From Roseihalotalea indica (GTDB lineage Bacteria > Bacteroidota > Bacteroidia > Cytophagales > Cyclobacteriaceae): a stretch of DNA of 64,000 nt. Made by a program: the position numbers and the translations under genes. The notes under the pieces were generated by a model. That model did not search any database. It was not told the origin of the DNA and saw only the letters and a list, made by a program, of their open reading frames with translations. How positions within the stretch are numbered: the first letter of the stretch is position 1; every line of letters starts with the position of its first letter. Shown piece by piece: positions 8,754-18,464 of the stretch. Location: contig NZ_JAINFL010000002.1 in NCBI RefSeq assembly GCF_022458895.1, positions 558,001 to 622,000 of the forward strand, given 5' to 3'.

Positions 8754-9360
8754 AAAAGTCAGTAAACCGACCGATTAATCCCTCCAGGTCGGCGGGATTC
8801 TATTTTGACTCTGGTGCCGGGTGGGCGAGGCCAACAAAGAAAAAGAGCTTATGATTAACGCTTTAGTCTGAGCATTGTGCAGTCCTTGTAACAGGTAGAC
8901 GACAACCGATAACAGGATGATACTCTATATTAACATAGATAGGTGGAGGCATAATGTCCACTAGAGGATATATTCCTGCCACAGCATGAACCGCTGAAGC
9001 GAGTCCAGAATGATGGCCGATAGTACATTCACTACCTTTAACCTCAGTAACAATACCGAAGGCAGAAGACGCATCAGAGTATTGTCTTTTTGATCTGTCA
9101 GGGTAACTAATCCGAGCAATAGTACCGCCCAAAATTCAAAAAAACGTAACAGAAAAGTAATCGAAATTGCTGCCACTGTGGTGAAACCATACCAGGTTAG
9201 GGCATAGGTTAATGTTACCTCAATGGCCCCATACCCCGAAGGGAGGGTAACTTCATCTGTAGTAGTAGCACATTGCCGTAGCCAATAATTGCTAATACAA
9301 GGGTAGCTGTTTCTAAGCGGTTATCAAGAGAGGTAGGCAACACCAATGGCCTCAATAATA
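8754..9360. other. Degraded region with no intact gene
   Basis: About 600 bases between the IS element and the broken peptidase gene. On the minus strand 9132 to 8863 is open for 89 codons from a TTG. It reads like real protein (SAFGIVTEVKGSECTIGHHS, NIEYHPVIGCRLP) but has no ATG and matches nothing I recognise. A second frame (9176-8961) overlaps it. I treat this as a gene remnant of unknown family. On the plus strand from about 9280 the sequence IANTR may be the start of the peptidase remnant that follows. Confidence 0.4.
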
Positions 9361-9931
9361 GGTAGGTTGAAAGCAACCAAATCTAATAGTTGGAAAGACT
9401 TCATTGCCTGCGCAGTGTTCCTTATTTAGAAAAAGGACACCTCAACTGAAACGCTGGCTGCCTTTAATGCCCGTGCCGATGGGATAGTCGTAGGCCGGGC
9501 CATCACCCAGCAACCCGAACTCTTTCAAGCCGCTGTGGTCGGGTAGAAGCTATGAATCCTCTGCGCCATGAGTTTACTCAAAACACAGCAAACATTCTGG
9601 AACCGGAATATGGTACCATCCAGGACTCGCTGGAATTTCACTACCTCTATGAAATGGACCTCTATCATCATGTGAGCAATGGGGCCATGTATTCGGAATT
9701 TTATTTACGGCAGGTATCAATGATGCACGGCTACCGGCTTGGCTTCCTAGCAAAATAGTTGCCTGGCTACAACAGGCAACTCTAGAAAACAGACCAATGC
9801 TATTCCGCATAGACTATGAGGGAGGCCATTTGGGAGGGGCAAATTCTCAGCAGGAACAAGAGTTGACTGACCTATTCTCCTTTTTGCTCTGGCAATTTCG
9901 TGACCCTGAGCTTGCACTTAAAGCTTACTGA
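9361..9931 (+). pseudogene. 3' remnant of a prolyl oligopeptidase (S9) gene
   Basis: Three reading frames together spell the catalytic C-terminus of an S9A prolyl oligopeptidase. In frame one, NSWKDFIACAVFLI, a TAG at 9427, ETLAAFNARADGIVVGRAI, then another TAG near 9544. In frame two from 9552, MNPLRHEFTQNTAN and SLEFHYLYEMDLYHHVSNGA. In frame three to the TGA at 9929, FTAGINDARLPAW (catalytic Asp region) and FRIDYEGGHLGG (catalytic His). The nucleophile region, normally GxSxGG, reads ADG, so the Ser is also lost. Two stops, two frameshifts and a missing N-terminal propeller make this a clear pseudogene. Confidence 0.88.
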
Positions 9932-9995
9932 TAATTGTTCTTTATTAATAATTAATATAATTTTAATGGTTTATATATGTTGGAGCTAGTGTCGT

Positions 9996-10749
9996 ATGTT
10001 GAGTTGTCTGATTGTGGATGATGAACCGCGTGCCAGTGTGCTGCTGGAAAGTCATATTGGAAAGACACCCTTTTTATCTTTGATGAGCACGTTTCAAAGT
10101 CCGATAGCAGCGCTTTCGTTTTTGCAAAAAGAGGCGATTGAGTTGATTTTTTTGGATATTCAAATGCCCGAACTCACGGGTATCGAATTCTTAAAAATAC
10201 TAGGAGGTAAAAGTAAGGTGATTATTACTTCGGCCTATACCGAGTATGCTATGGAAGGATATGAGCATGATGTGGTCGATTATTTGTTAAAACCTATCGC
10301 CTTCGATCGGTTCTTCCGAGCCGTACAAAAGGCAGTTAATATTACTTCTATCGCCACGGCTTTCGTACCGGCTCCTACAGCTGCTGCAGTGGAGCGAAAG
10401 GAGGACTTTATCCTAGTCAAAACGGAGATGAAAGGTAAGAAGATTAAGATCAACGTTCCGGATATTTCTACATTGAAGGCTTAAAGAACTACTTCTCTAT
10501 CTACACGCAAAGCGAACGCATTATCTCACTATTGAATATTAAAGATCTGGAAAAGAAGGTACCAGGCACCCATTTTCTTAGGGTTCATAAATCCTACATT
10601 GTGGCCATTGACCAGATTAGTGCCATAGAAGGCAATCAAATCCTGCTCAAAGATACTTTAAAACGTAGAAGTGGTATACCCCCCTAGGAGTTACTTACCG
10701 GGAAACATTTTACCACATCCTGCGAGAGCATATCATGGATAGAAGGTGA
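9996..10749 (+). pseudogene. LytTR-family response regulator, frameshifted
   Basis: The first 140 codons are a good receiver domain: DDEP at the start, phospho-acceptor in LIFLDIQMPELTG, and Lys in YLLKPI. The frame then ends at 10484. Reading on after a shift near 10465 gives YIEGLKNYFSIYT, LRVHKSYIVAIDQISAIEGN and ILLKDTL, a clear LytTR DNA-binding domain. A second shift near 10670 gives LGVTYRETFYHILREHIM and the natural end at 10747-10749. With two shifts it cannot make an intact LytTR protein; only the receiver part might be expressed. No partner histidine kinase is nearby. Confidence 0.88.
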
Positions 10750-10777
10750 ATAATAGAAAATTCATTACTCGATTTTT

Positions 10778-11830
10778 TTAGGCAATAGTAATTCTTTCAT
10801 CTCGATATACGCTTTGGATCAGATTCAGCAGTTCTATTCCTTCTTTTCGGGGACGCTGAAATGCCATTCTGCCAGCAATTAGTCCCACACCCCCGGCTCT
10901 TTTATTAATCACTGCCGTTTTGGCGGCTTGCGTAAAGTCAGATTCACCGGAAGAAGCACCGCCTGAATTGATTAATCCAATTTTACCCATATAGCCATTA
11001 GCTACTTGATAGCGGCACAAATCGATAGGATGCTCTGAAGTGAACTTAGAATACATTTCTTCGGAAGTCTTACCAAAGCCCAATTTCTTGAAACCACCGT
11101 TGAGTTCCGGTAACTTTTGTTTGATGATATCAGCCTGAATGGTTACGCCCAGGTGGTCAGCCTGACCGGTAAGATCAGCGGCAGTATGATAGTCTTTTTC
11201 CTTGGTTTTGAATTCCTCATTACGAGTATAGCACCACAAGATGGTAGCCATTCCCAGTTCATGGGCGTAGGCAAATGCTTCCGAGATTTCTGTGATCTGT
11301 CGGCTGGACTCCGGAGAGCCGAAGTAGATCGTAGCCCCAATGGCACAGGCACCCATGTTCCAGGCATCCTTCACGGTGCCAAATAAGACCTGATCATATT
11401 TGTTAGGATAGGTCAATAACTCATTATGGTTGATCTTCACAATGTAGGGAATTTTATGAGCATACTTGCGGGCGGTGATCCCCAGCACTCCAAAGGTAGA
11501 AGCCACTCCATTGCAGCCCGCCTCCTGGGCTAACTGTACAATATTTTCTGGATCGAAGTAGGCTGGGTTCGGACCGAAAGCACTTCCTGCCGAGTGTTCT
11601 ATCCCCTGATCCACCGGAAGTATGGATAAGTATCCTGTCCCGGCCAAATTGCCGCTATTAAACAATCGAGAAAGCGAATTGAGTACCTGTGGGTTGCGAT
11701 TGCTGTTCACAAATACCTTGTCCAGATAATCAGGCCCAGGTAGGGTTAACCGGGATTTATCAAAGGTCTGACAGGTATGCTGCAACAGGTATTCTGATTG
11801 GTCGCCTAAATATTCGGTAATAGCATCCAT
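10778..11830 (-). CDS. fbaB: Class I fructose-bisphosphate aldolase (DhnA/FbaB type)
   Basis: A 350-residue Schiff-base aldolase that interconverts fructose 1,6-bisphosphate with dihydroxyacetone phosphate and glyceraldehyde 3-phosphate. The family's [17 protein letters not shown] segment, [21 protein letters not shown] and the C-terminal phosphate-binding [13 protein letters not shown] and [14 protein letters not shown] are all present, and length is normal. It ends 28 bases from the broken LytTR gene on the opposite strand. It lies at the 3' end of a long minus-strand block with phosphoketolase, glucan phosphorylase and an archaeal-type GAPDH, which suggests a parallel lower-glycolysis set used in a particular stress state. 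Confidence 0.95.
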   Translation of the reverse strand: MDAITEYLGDQSEYLLQHTCQTFDKSRLTLPGPDYLDKVFVNSNRNPQVLNSLSRLFNSGNLAGTGYLSILPVDQGIEHSAGSAFGPNPAYFDPENIVQLAQEAGCNGVASTFGVLGITARKYAHKIPYIVKINHNELLTYPNKYDQVLFGTVKDAWNMGACAIGATIYFGSPESSRQITEISEAFAYAHELGMATILWCYTRNEEFKTKEKDYHTAADLTGQADHLGVTIQADIIKQKLPELNGGFKKLGFGKTSEEMYSKFTSEHPIDLCRYQVANGYMGKIGLINSGGASSGESDFTQAAKTAVINKRAGGVGLIAGRMAFQRPRKEGIELLNLIQSVYRDERITIA

Positions 11831-11860
11831 GAGATCTTTCTTTAAGTTTTACAAATTTCT

Positions 11861-13090
11861 TTACGTATTAAATTTTAACCTGGGAACTGTGAAAGCGGTT
11901 ACAAGTAAGAGAATAGCAATAATCAGAAATGGCCAAAGGTTACCAAAAGTATATAACCACATACCGGCAAGGGGTCCTAAAACCTGCCCGATGCTATTGA
12001 ACGACGTTTGAGTTGATAGATTAGCTCCTTTGCGATTTTCATCAATGAAAGAGATCATAGTAATAAGATTAGGGGTGATCATGGCACCCCCGGTTGCAAA
12101 TACAATGATCATCATATAGACATAGGTATTGGATGTCCAAAGCGGGAACAAGCTCATTGATAAAGCGATTAAGGCAAAGCCTATCAATAGTTGCTTTTTT
12201 ATACCGATGATTTTCTCACCTACGTTAGCGAATAAGGGCTGTAATGCGGCCATTATCAGGCCACAAAGCATAAACCCCAGACCTATCTGTGAAGTACCAA
12301 AAGTAAGAACCTCTTTTGCGTAGACCGAAAATACCGTTTCATATAGAGTCACTGCCAGTTGAAAAATTAATGATAGTAACAGCAATCTTAAAAAAACGGG
12401 ATTGATCCCCAAGCTTGATTTATGGGCCTTATCGAGTGGTAAGGTTGCTTCTGTAACCTGCGGATTCTTGAGCCACTTACCTACCAGCAATAGAACGATT
12501 ATTCCAAAAAGAGCGATGGCTAAAAATGGTAGGCTAAATCTATCGAGCAGAAGATGTCCCATCTTCGTATAAAGATGCCAATCAATCTGTGCCAGGTAGC
12601 CTCCAATCATCGGGCCTGCAATCACACCCGTACTTACTGCAACACCTGACCAAGCCAGTACTTTCCTGCGCTGTCGCTTACTCGTAAGGTCACTCAGATA
12701 GGCATTACCCACGGGAATGACGGAAGATGAAAATATCCCTCCAATAATCCGGGCTGTGTAAAGCATAATTAATGAAGTGACTAAGCCTGTCAGAAGTTGC
12801 ATCATGGCAAAACCTACCAGGCCCATTACGATAAGGGATTTACGACCTATCCGGTCGGATAATTTTCCCCAGATAACAGCAAATAACAACTGAAAAAACG
12901 GGTAAATACTGGTCAGTAAGCCAATATGATAGTTGATATCCTCTTGAGCTATTATTCCTGCCTTGTAAGCAAGCCGCTCAGTGAAATAAGGTAAAATGGG
13001 TATTAACACCCCATATCCGCTCATCACTATAAAAATAGACCATAAAATGATAGCTATTTGGTAAATAGTCTGACTACTGTTTGTAGACAT
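11861..13090 (-). CDS. MFS transporter, 12 membrane helices
   Basis: A 409-residue major facilitator superfamily carrier. The loop 2-3 signature is WGKLSDRIGRKSLIVMG, and the helix 5 motif common in drug/H+ antiporters appears as GPMIGGYLAQ. Twelve hydrophobic segments in two halves are visible, with a soluble middle loop (KNPQVTEATLPLDKAHKS). It probably exports small molecules using the proton gradient; the substrate cannot be told. It follows the saccharopine-dehydrogenase-like gene by 9 bases on the same strand, so the two are likely co-transcribed. Confidence 0.88.
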   Translation of the reverse strand: MSTNSSQTIYQIAIILWSIFIVMSGYGVLIPILPYFTERLAYKAGIIAQEDINYHIGLLTSIYPFFQLLFAVIWGKLSDRIGRKSLIVMGLVGFAMMQLLTGLVTSLIMLYTARIIGGIFSSSVIPVGNAYLSDLTSKRQRRKVLAWSGVAVSTGVIAGPMIGGYLAQIDWHLYTKMGHLLLDRFSLPFLAIALFGIIVLLLVGKWLKNPQVTEATLPLDKAHKSSLGINPVFLRLLLLSLIFQLAVTLYETVFSVYAKEVLTFGTSQIGLGFMLCGLIMAALQPLFANVGEKIIGIKKQLLIGFALIALSMSLFPLWTSNTYVYMMIIVFATGGAMITPNLITMISFIDENRKGANLSTQTSFNSIGQVLGPLAGMWLYTFGNLWPFLIIAILLLVTAFTVPRLKFNT

Positions 13091-13099
13091 GGTTAAATC

Positions 13100-14194
13100 T
13101 TAGCCTCGGAGTAACTCATCAAATTCAAATTCCATGTCTTCCAAATCGTTACTAAAATCATTTATCTCATATAATTCATGTAAATGAAATACACCAGAAG
13201 GTAATTGGTTACTAAGTAGTAACCGGGCAGTCTTTGCTGCTACCATAGCCGTTGCTTTAGCTTCTTGATGGCCTGTCACCGAAGCTATTGAAAGAATTCT
13301 TTTACCTTTCTGTCCACCATAGGCTTCAACTTGTATAGAATAAATATCGGACCCTCGCTTTATTTTTTTTAGGATCGTTTTAAAAATCATTTTTATCTGA
13401 TGATACTTCAGTAATTTGAAGAAGCCCATTTCAGCCAGGAATGCCAATAATGAAGTTATGAGTTTGCGGTCAAAGCAAATACGGGTTATGACACTGGGAA
13501 CTTTTAGGGTTTCAGCTATCACAAATTGGTCTAGAAAGCTGAAGGAGTACGTGACATGTTTACCGAGAGTACCAGGAAACTTAGTTTCCCGCTTATCGTG
13601 AAAACTCTTTATTTCAGTAAGCTTACCTTTTAGCTTTACACGGTAACTCCCTGGTAAATTGTCCAGTATCCAACCGATCGATGCTTCCCCGTGGTCGTCT
13701 CCTAAGCCGAGGAGAATATGAATATCAATGTGTTCTACTTCCTCCAATCCGGATACACACTTTTTGGCTAAAAGATTTGAGATACCCGGGGCTAATCCTA
13801 CGCTGAGTATTCCGGTTACCTCTTGAATTCTAGCATAAGAGCCCAGTTGCTTTATGCTGGTAATGAGCTTATAAGTTGCAGTGATATCGATATAACTAAT
13901 CCTGTGAGCCATACATTGTTGTACGAAATTGGTGTTAGGTAAATCAACCGCCATGATTACTAGCCTAACTTCTCGTAAGGCCTCCTCGGCCACCCTGCCC
14001 TGTATATCCACCACTGCCGGCACTATTTTTCCGTCTAAATGCTGAGTAAATTTTTTAGCCTTTTCGCAACTCCTTCCCGCAGCTATAATTTTACCCGGAT
14101 AATACTTACTGAGCTCTTGGCATATTTTACCACCCACATCACCATACCCACCTACTACCATAACTTTGTCGTTTGTATAGGATTGTACGGTCAT
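13100..14194 (-). CDS. Saccharopine dehydrogenase-like NAD(P)-binding protein
   Basis: A 364-residue protein with an N-terminal Rossmann fold (VMVVGGYGDVGGKICQELSKYY, residues 11-32) and the saccharopine-dehydrogenase/homospermidine-synthase style layout: AAGRSCEKAKKF, then YIDITATYK and GLAPGISNLLAKK. The C-terminal half is less conserved, and the true substrate is unknown; many members are not saccharopine enzymes. It overlaps the stop of the copper ATPase gene by 4 bases (14191-14194), so the two are translationally coupled. The link to metal export may be only positional. Confidence 0.75.
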   Translation of the reverse strand: MTVQSYTNDKVMVVGGYGDVGGKICQELSKYYPGKIIAAGRSCEKAKKFTQHLDGKIVPAVVDIQGRVAEEALREVRLVIMAVDLPNTNFVQQCMAHRISYIDITATYKLITSIKQLGSYARIQEVTGILSVGLAPGISNLLAKKCVSGLEEVEHIDIHILLGLGDDHGEASIGWILDNLPGSYRVKLKGKLTEIKSFHDKRETKFPGTLGKHVTYSFSFLDQFVIAETLKVPSVITRICFDRKLITSLLAFLAEMGFFKLLKYHQIKMIFKTILKKIKRGSDIYSIQVEAYGGQKGKRILSIASVTGHQEAKATAMVAAKTARLLLSNQLPSGVFHLHELYEINDFSNDLEDMEFEFDELLRG

Positions 14195-16362
14195 TTACCT
14201 ATTTTTTTCTTCAGCAACTGGGCATTGATAGCAACAATGATGGTACTCAAACTCATAAAAACAGCACCTACCGCCGGACCTAACACAAATCCTGTTGTGT
14301 ATAGCACGCCGGCGGCCAATGGAATAGCAAAGGTATTATAGCCTGTAGCCCATACAAGATTCTGGATCATTTTGTTGTAGGTGGCCTTACCGAATAATAT
14401 CAGATTGGCAATATCCTGTGGATTGCTGTTAACAAGGATTATATCAGCGGTTTCAGCGGCTACATCCGTACCCGAACCGACCGCAATACCCACGTTGGCC
14501 TGGGCCAGGGCCGGAGCATCATTCACGCCGTCCCCGGTCATGGCTACAAATTCTCCTTGGTTCTGAAGTTCTTTTACAATTTCCACCTTTTGATGGGGTA
14601 ACACTTCGGCGTAATAACCGTCCAAACCAAGTTTATCACTTACCGCTTTAGCGGTTTTTTCATTATCTCCGGTTGCCATGAGTACCTTGATATGGTTATC
14701 TTTAAATACCTTGATGGCCTCAGCACTTTCCGGCCTTATCTCATCGGCCAGAGCAACATAACCAGCAAGCTGGTCGTTTATTAGGACGAATACGACCGTT
14801 TCGGCTGCATCCCGGTAGGCATCTTCCGGAATGGGAATGTTTTCATCTCTTAAATATCCCGGACTAACGACTTTTACTTTTTTTCCTTCCACATCGGCTT
14901 CTACCCCTTTTCCGGTAATGGCATTAAAATTTTCGGGTTTCGGTATGGTCACTTTATCTTCTTTGACCTTTTTCACAATCCCCACAGCAATCGGATGTTC
15001 GGAGCTTTGCTCCAAAGCACTTGCCAAACGAAGGATTTCATCGGCGGAATAGGTAGCTTCTACGGACTCTACTCGCGTAACCCCAAAGTCCCCCTTGGTC
15101 AAAGTACCTGTTTTATCAAATAGTAGTGCTGAGATTTTACGTGACTCTTCAAAAGCTGTTCTGTTACGTATCAGTAGTCCATTCTGAGCAGAAACTGCGG
15201 TAGATATTGCTACTACGAGTGGAATTGCCAGACCTAAGGCATGGGGACAGGCAATCACCATCACGGTTACCATCCGTTCCAGTGCATATACAAAGGGAAA
15301 GCCTAACACCAACCACACTGCCAGCGTACCAAAGCCGATAGCCAGTGCGATATAGGTGAGCCACTTGGCGGCTCGGTCCGAAAGGTTTTGCATCTTAGAC
15401 TTAGATTTTTGCGCTTCTTGTACCAAGGTAATTACCTTATTGAGATAGCTGTCCTTACCGGTGTGCTCTACTTTTACTTTCAACGAACCGTTACCGTTGA
15501 GTGAACCGCCAATCACTTTGTTTTCAAGTCCTTTTTTGACCGGCTTCGATTCCCCGGTAAGCATTGATTCATTCAGATAGCTTTCCCCTTCAACAATGAG
15601 TCCGTCAGCCGGTACTTTTTCCCCTGGTTTGATCAGGATGATGTCATCCTGTTGCAAGTCCTCCAACTTTACATCTTCCACCGTATCGCCTTTTACCCTA
15701 TGTGCCTCGGAAGGCATCATACTGACCAATAGTTGTAATGCTTTTGATGCGCCAAGAACCGACTTCATTTCCAACCAATGACCTAATAACATAATGTCAA
15801 TTAGCGTAGCCAGCTCCCAGAAAAAGTCTTCTCCGTCAAGTCCAAACACAGTGGCAGCGCTATAAAAATAAGCAACACTAATGGCCATTGAAATTAAGGT
15901 CATCATACCTGGTGCACCTTGCTTCAACTCATCTTTTAGGCCTTTTAAAAAAGGCCATCCACCGTAGAAATATACTACGGTAGACAGGGCAAACAGAATA
16001 TAAGAATTGCCGGGAAGCAGCCACTCATAGCCGAAAAAGCCCTGAATCATGGGCGAAAACACCAGGATAGGAATGGTGAGTATCAAAGAAATCCAAAAGC
16101 GTTTCTTAAAATCCTCTATCATCATCTTATGATGGTCGTGGCCTGCCATTCCCATAGGTACATCACCACCTTCGTGATCCATTTTTGAATGATCCATCTT
16201 ACTGTGATCCATAGCAGCTTCATGCCCATGCTTGGTTTTTTCGGTGAGTTGTTCTTTCAACGCTTCTTCTTTTGCATGTGCTTCCTCATGGGCAGTATGT
16301 CCCGAATGGTTTTCATGATCATAATGCCCATGTTTACTTTTATAATCGTGTTTATTGTCCAT
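14191..16362 (-). CDS. copB: CopB-type P1B ATPase (CPH motif)
   Basis: A 723-residue heavy-metal P-type ATPase of the CopB subgroup. The N-terminus is a long His/Met/Asp-rich tail (residues 1-80) instead of HMA domains. The transmembrane metal site is CPH (VIACPHALGLA, about residue 370), not CPC. The actuator has TGESKP, the phosphorylation site is DKTGTLTKGD (about 419), and the nucleotide and hinge motifs end in TGDGVNDAPALAQANVGIAVG. CopB-type pumps are reported to export copper or silver. It is the only member in this carbon/stress block, separate from CopA at 41354, and is followed with a 4-base overlap by the dehydrogenase-like gene. Confidence 0.94.
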   Translation of the reverse strand: MDNKHDYKSKHGHYDHENHSGHTAHEEAHAKEEALKEQLTEKTKHGHEAAMDHSKMDHSKMDHEGGDVPMGMAGHDHHKMMIEDFKKRFWISLILTIPILVFSPMIQGFFGYEWLLPGNSYILFALSTVVYFYGGWPFLKGLKDELKQGAPGMMTLISMAISVAYFYSAATVFGLDGEDFFWELATLIDIMLLGHWLEMKSVLGASKALQLLVSMMPSEAHRVKGDTVEDVKLEDLQQDDIILIKPGEKVPADGLIVEGESYLNESMLTGESKPVKKGLENKVIGGSLNGNGSLKVKVEHTGKDSYLNKVITLVQEAQKSKSKMQNLSDRAAKWLTYIALAIGFGTLAVWLVLGFPFVYALERMVTVMVIACPHALGLAIPLVVAISTAVSAQNGLLIRNRTAFEESRKISALLFDKTGTLTKGDFGVTRVESVEATYSADEILRLASALEQSSEHPIAVGIVKKVKEDKVTIPKPENFNAITGKGVEADVEGKKVKVVSPGYLRDENIPIPEDAYRDAAETVVFVLINDQLAGYVALADEIRPESAEAIKVFKDNHIKVLMATGDNEKTAKAVSDKLGLDGYYAEVLPHQKVEIVKELQNQGEFVAMTGDGVNDAPALAQANVGIAVGSGTDVAAETADIILVNSNPQDIANLILFGKATYNKMIQNLVWATGYNTFAIPLAAGVLYTTGFVLGPAVGAVFMSLSTIIVAINAQLLKKKIGK

Positions 16363-16405
16363 GTTCTTAACAGTTAGGCAGTAATATCCAGTTGTATTTG
16401 ATTAT

Positions 16406-17092
16406 TTACAATTTAATATCATCATAATTCATGATGAAGTGTGACGCGTCATCCTCTGTAAATTTCTGGCGTTGCAACACGAAATTCCGGGTAAGATATT
16501 CTTCTATGGAATAGTTTATCGTTTTAATCTTGATTCCCATTAGATAAGCATTAATGACAGCATCGCTACTTATTTTCACCTGTTCGTCTACGCTTTTCTT
16601 TCGCCTATTTTTTATGGTAACCCGGCTCTTAGAACCAAAAAAACTAAGTACGCCTGATTCCACGCTCATCTTTAAATGAATGTCTTTTAATTGCTCTCCA
16701 CTTTGCAGATCATATAATTGCCGGAAATCTTCCGAAGTGATGTCTACTTTTATCTTTTCTTCATTGGGATCAGCAAACGGAAATACATTGATCAGTATAT
16801 CAAGTTCATCGGGATTACATTGGTAGGTGGTTGTGTATTTATCTTCCAACTGCTCATTTTCATCATACAGCTCTGCGATAACATCTACCTCATAGGTATT
16901 GTCTTCCTGCATTAATTCACCAATCGAAAATACTTGTTTGCCTTGTCGCTGTCCATTTTGGTCAAAGTTTTCACGTACTATTTTTCTACCTGCTATTTGC
17001 TCAATGAACATTTCATTCTGTTGGCCATACAGAATAACAGGCATAAGTTGCAGGCCTGAAATAATGGTCATTAAAGCGGTCTTGAATGGCAT
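16406..17092 (-). CDS. Exported protein of unknown function (DUF3108-like)
   Basis: A 228-residue protein with an N-terminal signal-like segment (MPFKTALMTIISGLQLMPVILYGQ). The mature part is rich in beta strands and charged residues (VDVIAELYDENEQLEDKYTT, RVTIKNRRKKSVDEQVKISS). It resembles periplasmic DUF3108-type proteins in general layout, but I am not certain. There are no cysteines near a metal motif. It lies 43 bases upstream of the CopB ATPase gene on the same strand and probably shares its transcript, so a periplasmic role linked to copper stress is possible. Confidence 0.6.
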   Translation of the reverse strand: MPFKTALMTIISGLQLMPVILYGQQNEMFIEQIAGRKIVRENFDQNGQRQGKQVFSIGELMQEDNTYEVDVIAELYDENEQLEDKYTTTYQCNPDELDILINVFPFADPNEEKIKVDITSEDFRQLYDLQSGEQLKDIHLKMSVESGVLSFFGSKSRVTIKNRRKKSVDEQVKISSDAVINAYLMGIKIKTINYSIEEYLTRNFVLQRQKFTEDDASHFIMNYDDIKL

Positions 17093-17294
17093 TTGTTGTG
17101 ATTTTTAACCCGATGTTAAATTTAAAGTATTACCAGTGCATCCATTTATGATTTCTCACTTTAGATGTATAAAATTGTGTCGATTAGAGATGGCGACTAT
17201 CAACCATTAGGAATTTTCAGGCTGAAGCCTGGCCTTGTAGATTTGCTGGTATTCTCTTTCAACAATGATATTTTCTGAGTAAATACGGATGCTT
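17093..17294. other. Intergenic region with a small stem-loop
   Basis: A 202-bp gap between two minus-strand genes. A short palindrome CAGGCT-GA-AGCCTG lies at 17218-17231. A 32-codon frame following the protease stop (from about 17310) is not convincing as a gene. The right-hand part of this gap may hold the terminator of the protease gene and the left-hand part the promoter of the exported protein. Confidence 0.35.
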
Positions 17295-18422
17295 TCATTG
17301 GTGATAGTGATCAAATAGTCGTTCGCTTTTTAATGCTTCATTCACCATAAGCAATTCGTTAATATTTTCTTTATCTACAATGCCAATAAGTTGGCCATTT
17401 TCCAACACCGGGGCTACCGAGCAATTGCTAGCCATGAATTTTTGGTATACCACTTGTAAGGATATATCAGGGTAGAGTGTCAGGCAATCTCTTCGTACAA
17501 CCTGAGATACAGGTGAAGCCTTGCCGTATTCGGATAAACCTTTTATCAGTTCTTTACGCGTTAAGATACCATGAATTTGATTGTTTTCAGCAACCACAAA
17601 CTCCTGTTCCTGGCTATTAAGCAGAATCTGTACTACCTTTTCCAATGTGTCTTCCGGTAGTAAACGGGTAAACTGTCTCATCAGCACATCTTTTGCCGTA
17701 TATCCTGATAAGGCAGATTTTGTTGATTCGTACACTGCTTCTGAACCGGCTCCCAAGTAGATGAATAACCCGATGAATACCAGCCAGAAATTGTAAAAGA
17801 ACCCGAAAAATACAAAGGCTATGGCGAGGAATTGCCCCACGGTTGCTGCAATGCGTGTTGCCCGGGCACGATCCATAGTAAACGCCAGCATCGCCCGTAG
17901 TACCCGGCCTCCATCCATAGGAAAAGCGGGAATTAGATTGAACACTGCAAGAATCAGGTTAGCAGCAAAAAGATTAAAACCAAAAGACCGACCAAGGATA
18001 TGAACGTTTTGATTCTCGGTTTGTAAGGTAGAGAGATCAGGCATTTTTCCGGTGTATTGTAGGTAGATCCATAGGAAAGCGGCAATTCCTAGGTTTACGG
18101 CTGGCCCCGCAATGGCAACTAATAACTCCTGTTGTGGCTTCTCAGGCATGGCCTCTAAACTAGCTATACCCCCTATGGGATAAATGGTGATATCGCGGGT
18201 TAAGATATTGTAACGCTTAGCAGTGAGGGCGTGGCCAAACTCGTGTAGTACCACGCAGCCAAACAATGCCAATATAAATAATACGCCCCAAAGTCCTTCG
18301 GTTATGCCATGTCCCATATTATAGTGCATCAGAAAGATCCATCCGATAATGATCCAGAAGGTCCAGTGAATGAAAACCTTGATGCCGGCATAACTGCCGA
18401 TGTATAACGACCATTTTTTCAT
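17295..18422 (-). CDS. M50 site-2 protease with C-terminal CBS pair
   Basis: A 375-residue intramembrane zinc metalloprotease. The HExxH site is LHEFGHALTAK (about residues 58-68) in the second membrane helix, and the third zinc ligand is in NLIPAFPMDGGRVLRAM (about 160-176). Residues from about 240 to the end form two CBS motifs (ILTRKELIKGL, PVLENGQLIGIVDKENINELL), which usually bind adenine nucleotides and may gate the protease by energy state. This architecture is the Rip3/SpoIVFB-like group found in hypoxia and stress islands. The next gene downstream on the strand is the exported protein before copB. Confidence 0.92.
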   Translation of the reverse strand: MKKWSLYIGSYAGIKVFIHWTFWIIIGWIFLMHYNMGHGITEGLWGVLFILALFGCVVLHEFGHALTAKRYNILTRDITIYPIGGIASLEAMPEKPQQELLVAIAGPAVNLGIAAFLWIYLQYTGKMPDLSTLQTENQNVHILGRSFGFNLFAANLILAVFNLIPAFPMDGGRVLRAMLAFTMDRARATRIAATVGQFLAIAFVFFGFFYNFWLVFIGLFIYLGAGSEAVYESTKSALSGYTAKDVLMRQFTRLLPEDTLEKVVQILLNSQEQEFVVAENNQIHGILTRKELIKGLSEYGKASPVSQVVRRDCLTLYPDISLQVVYQKFMASNCSVAPVLENGQLIGIVDKENINELLMVNEALKSERLFDHYHQ

Positions 18423-18464
18423 TGCTAGTTATAATTTATTGGTTATACTGAAAGCATTTATCAC

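Noticed and set aside
10460..10490. Programmed frameshift in the LytTR regulator
   Set aside because: A second shift about 200 bases later is also needed, there is no clear slippery site, and neighbouring genes are decayed.
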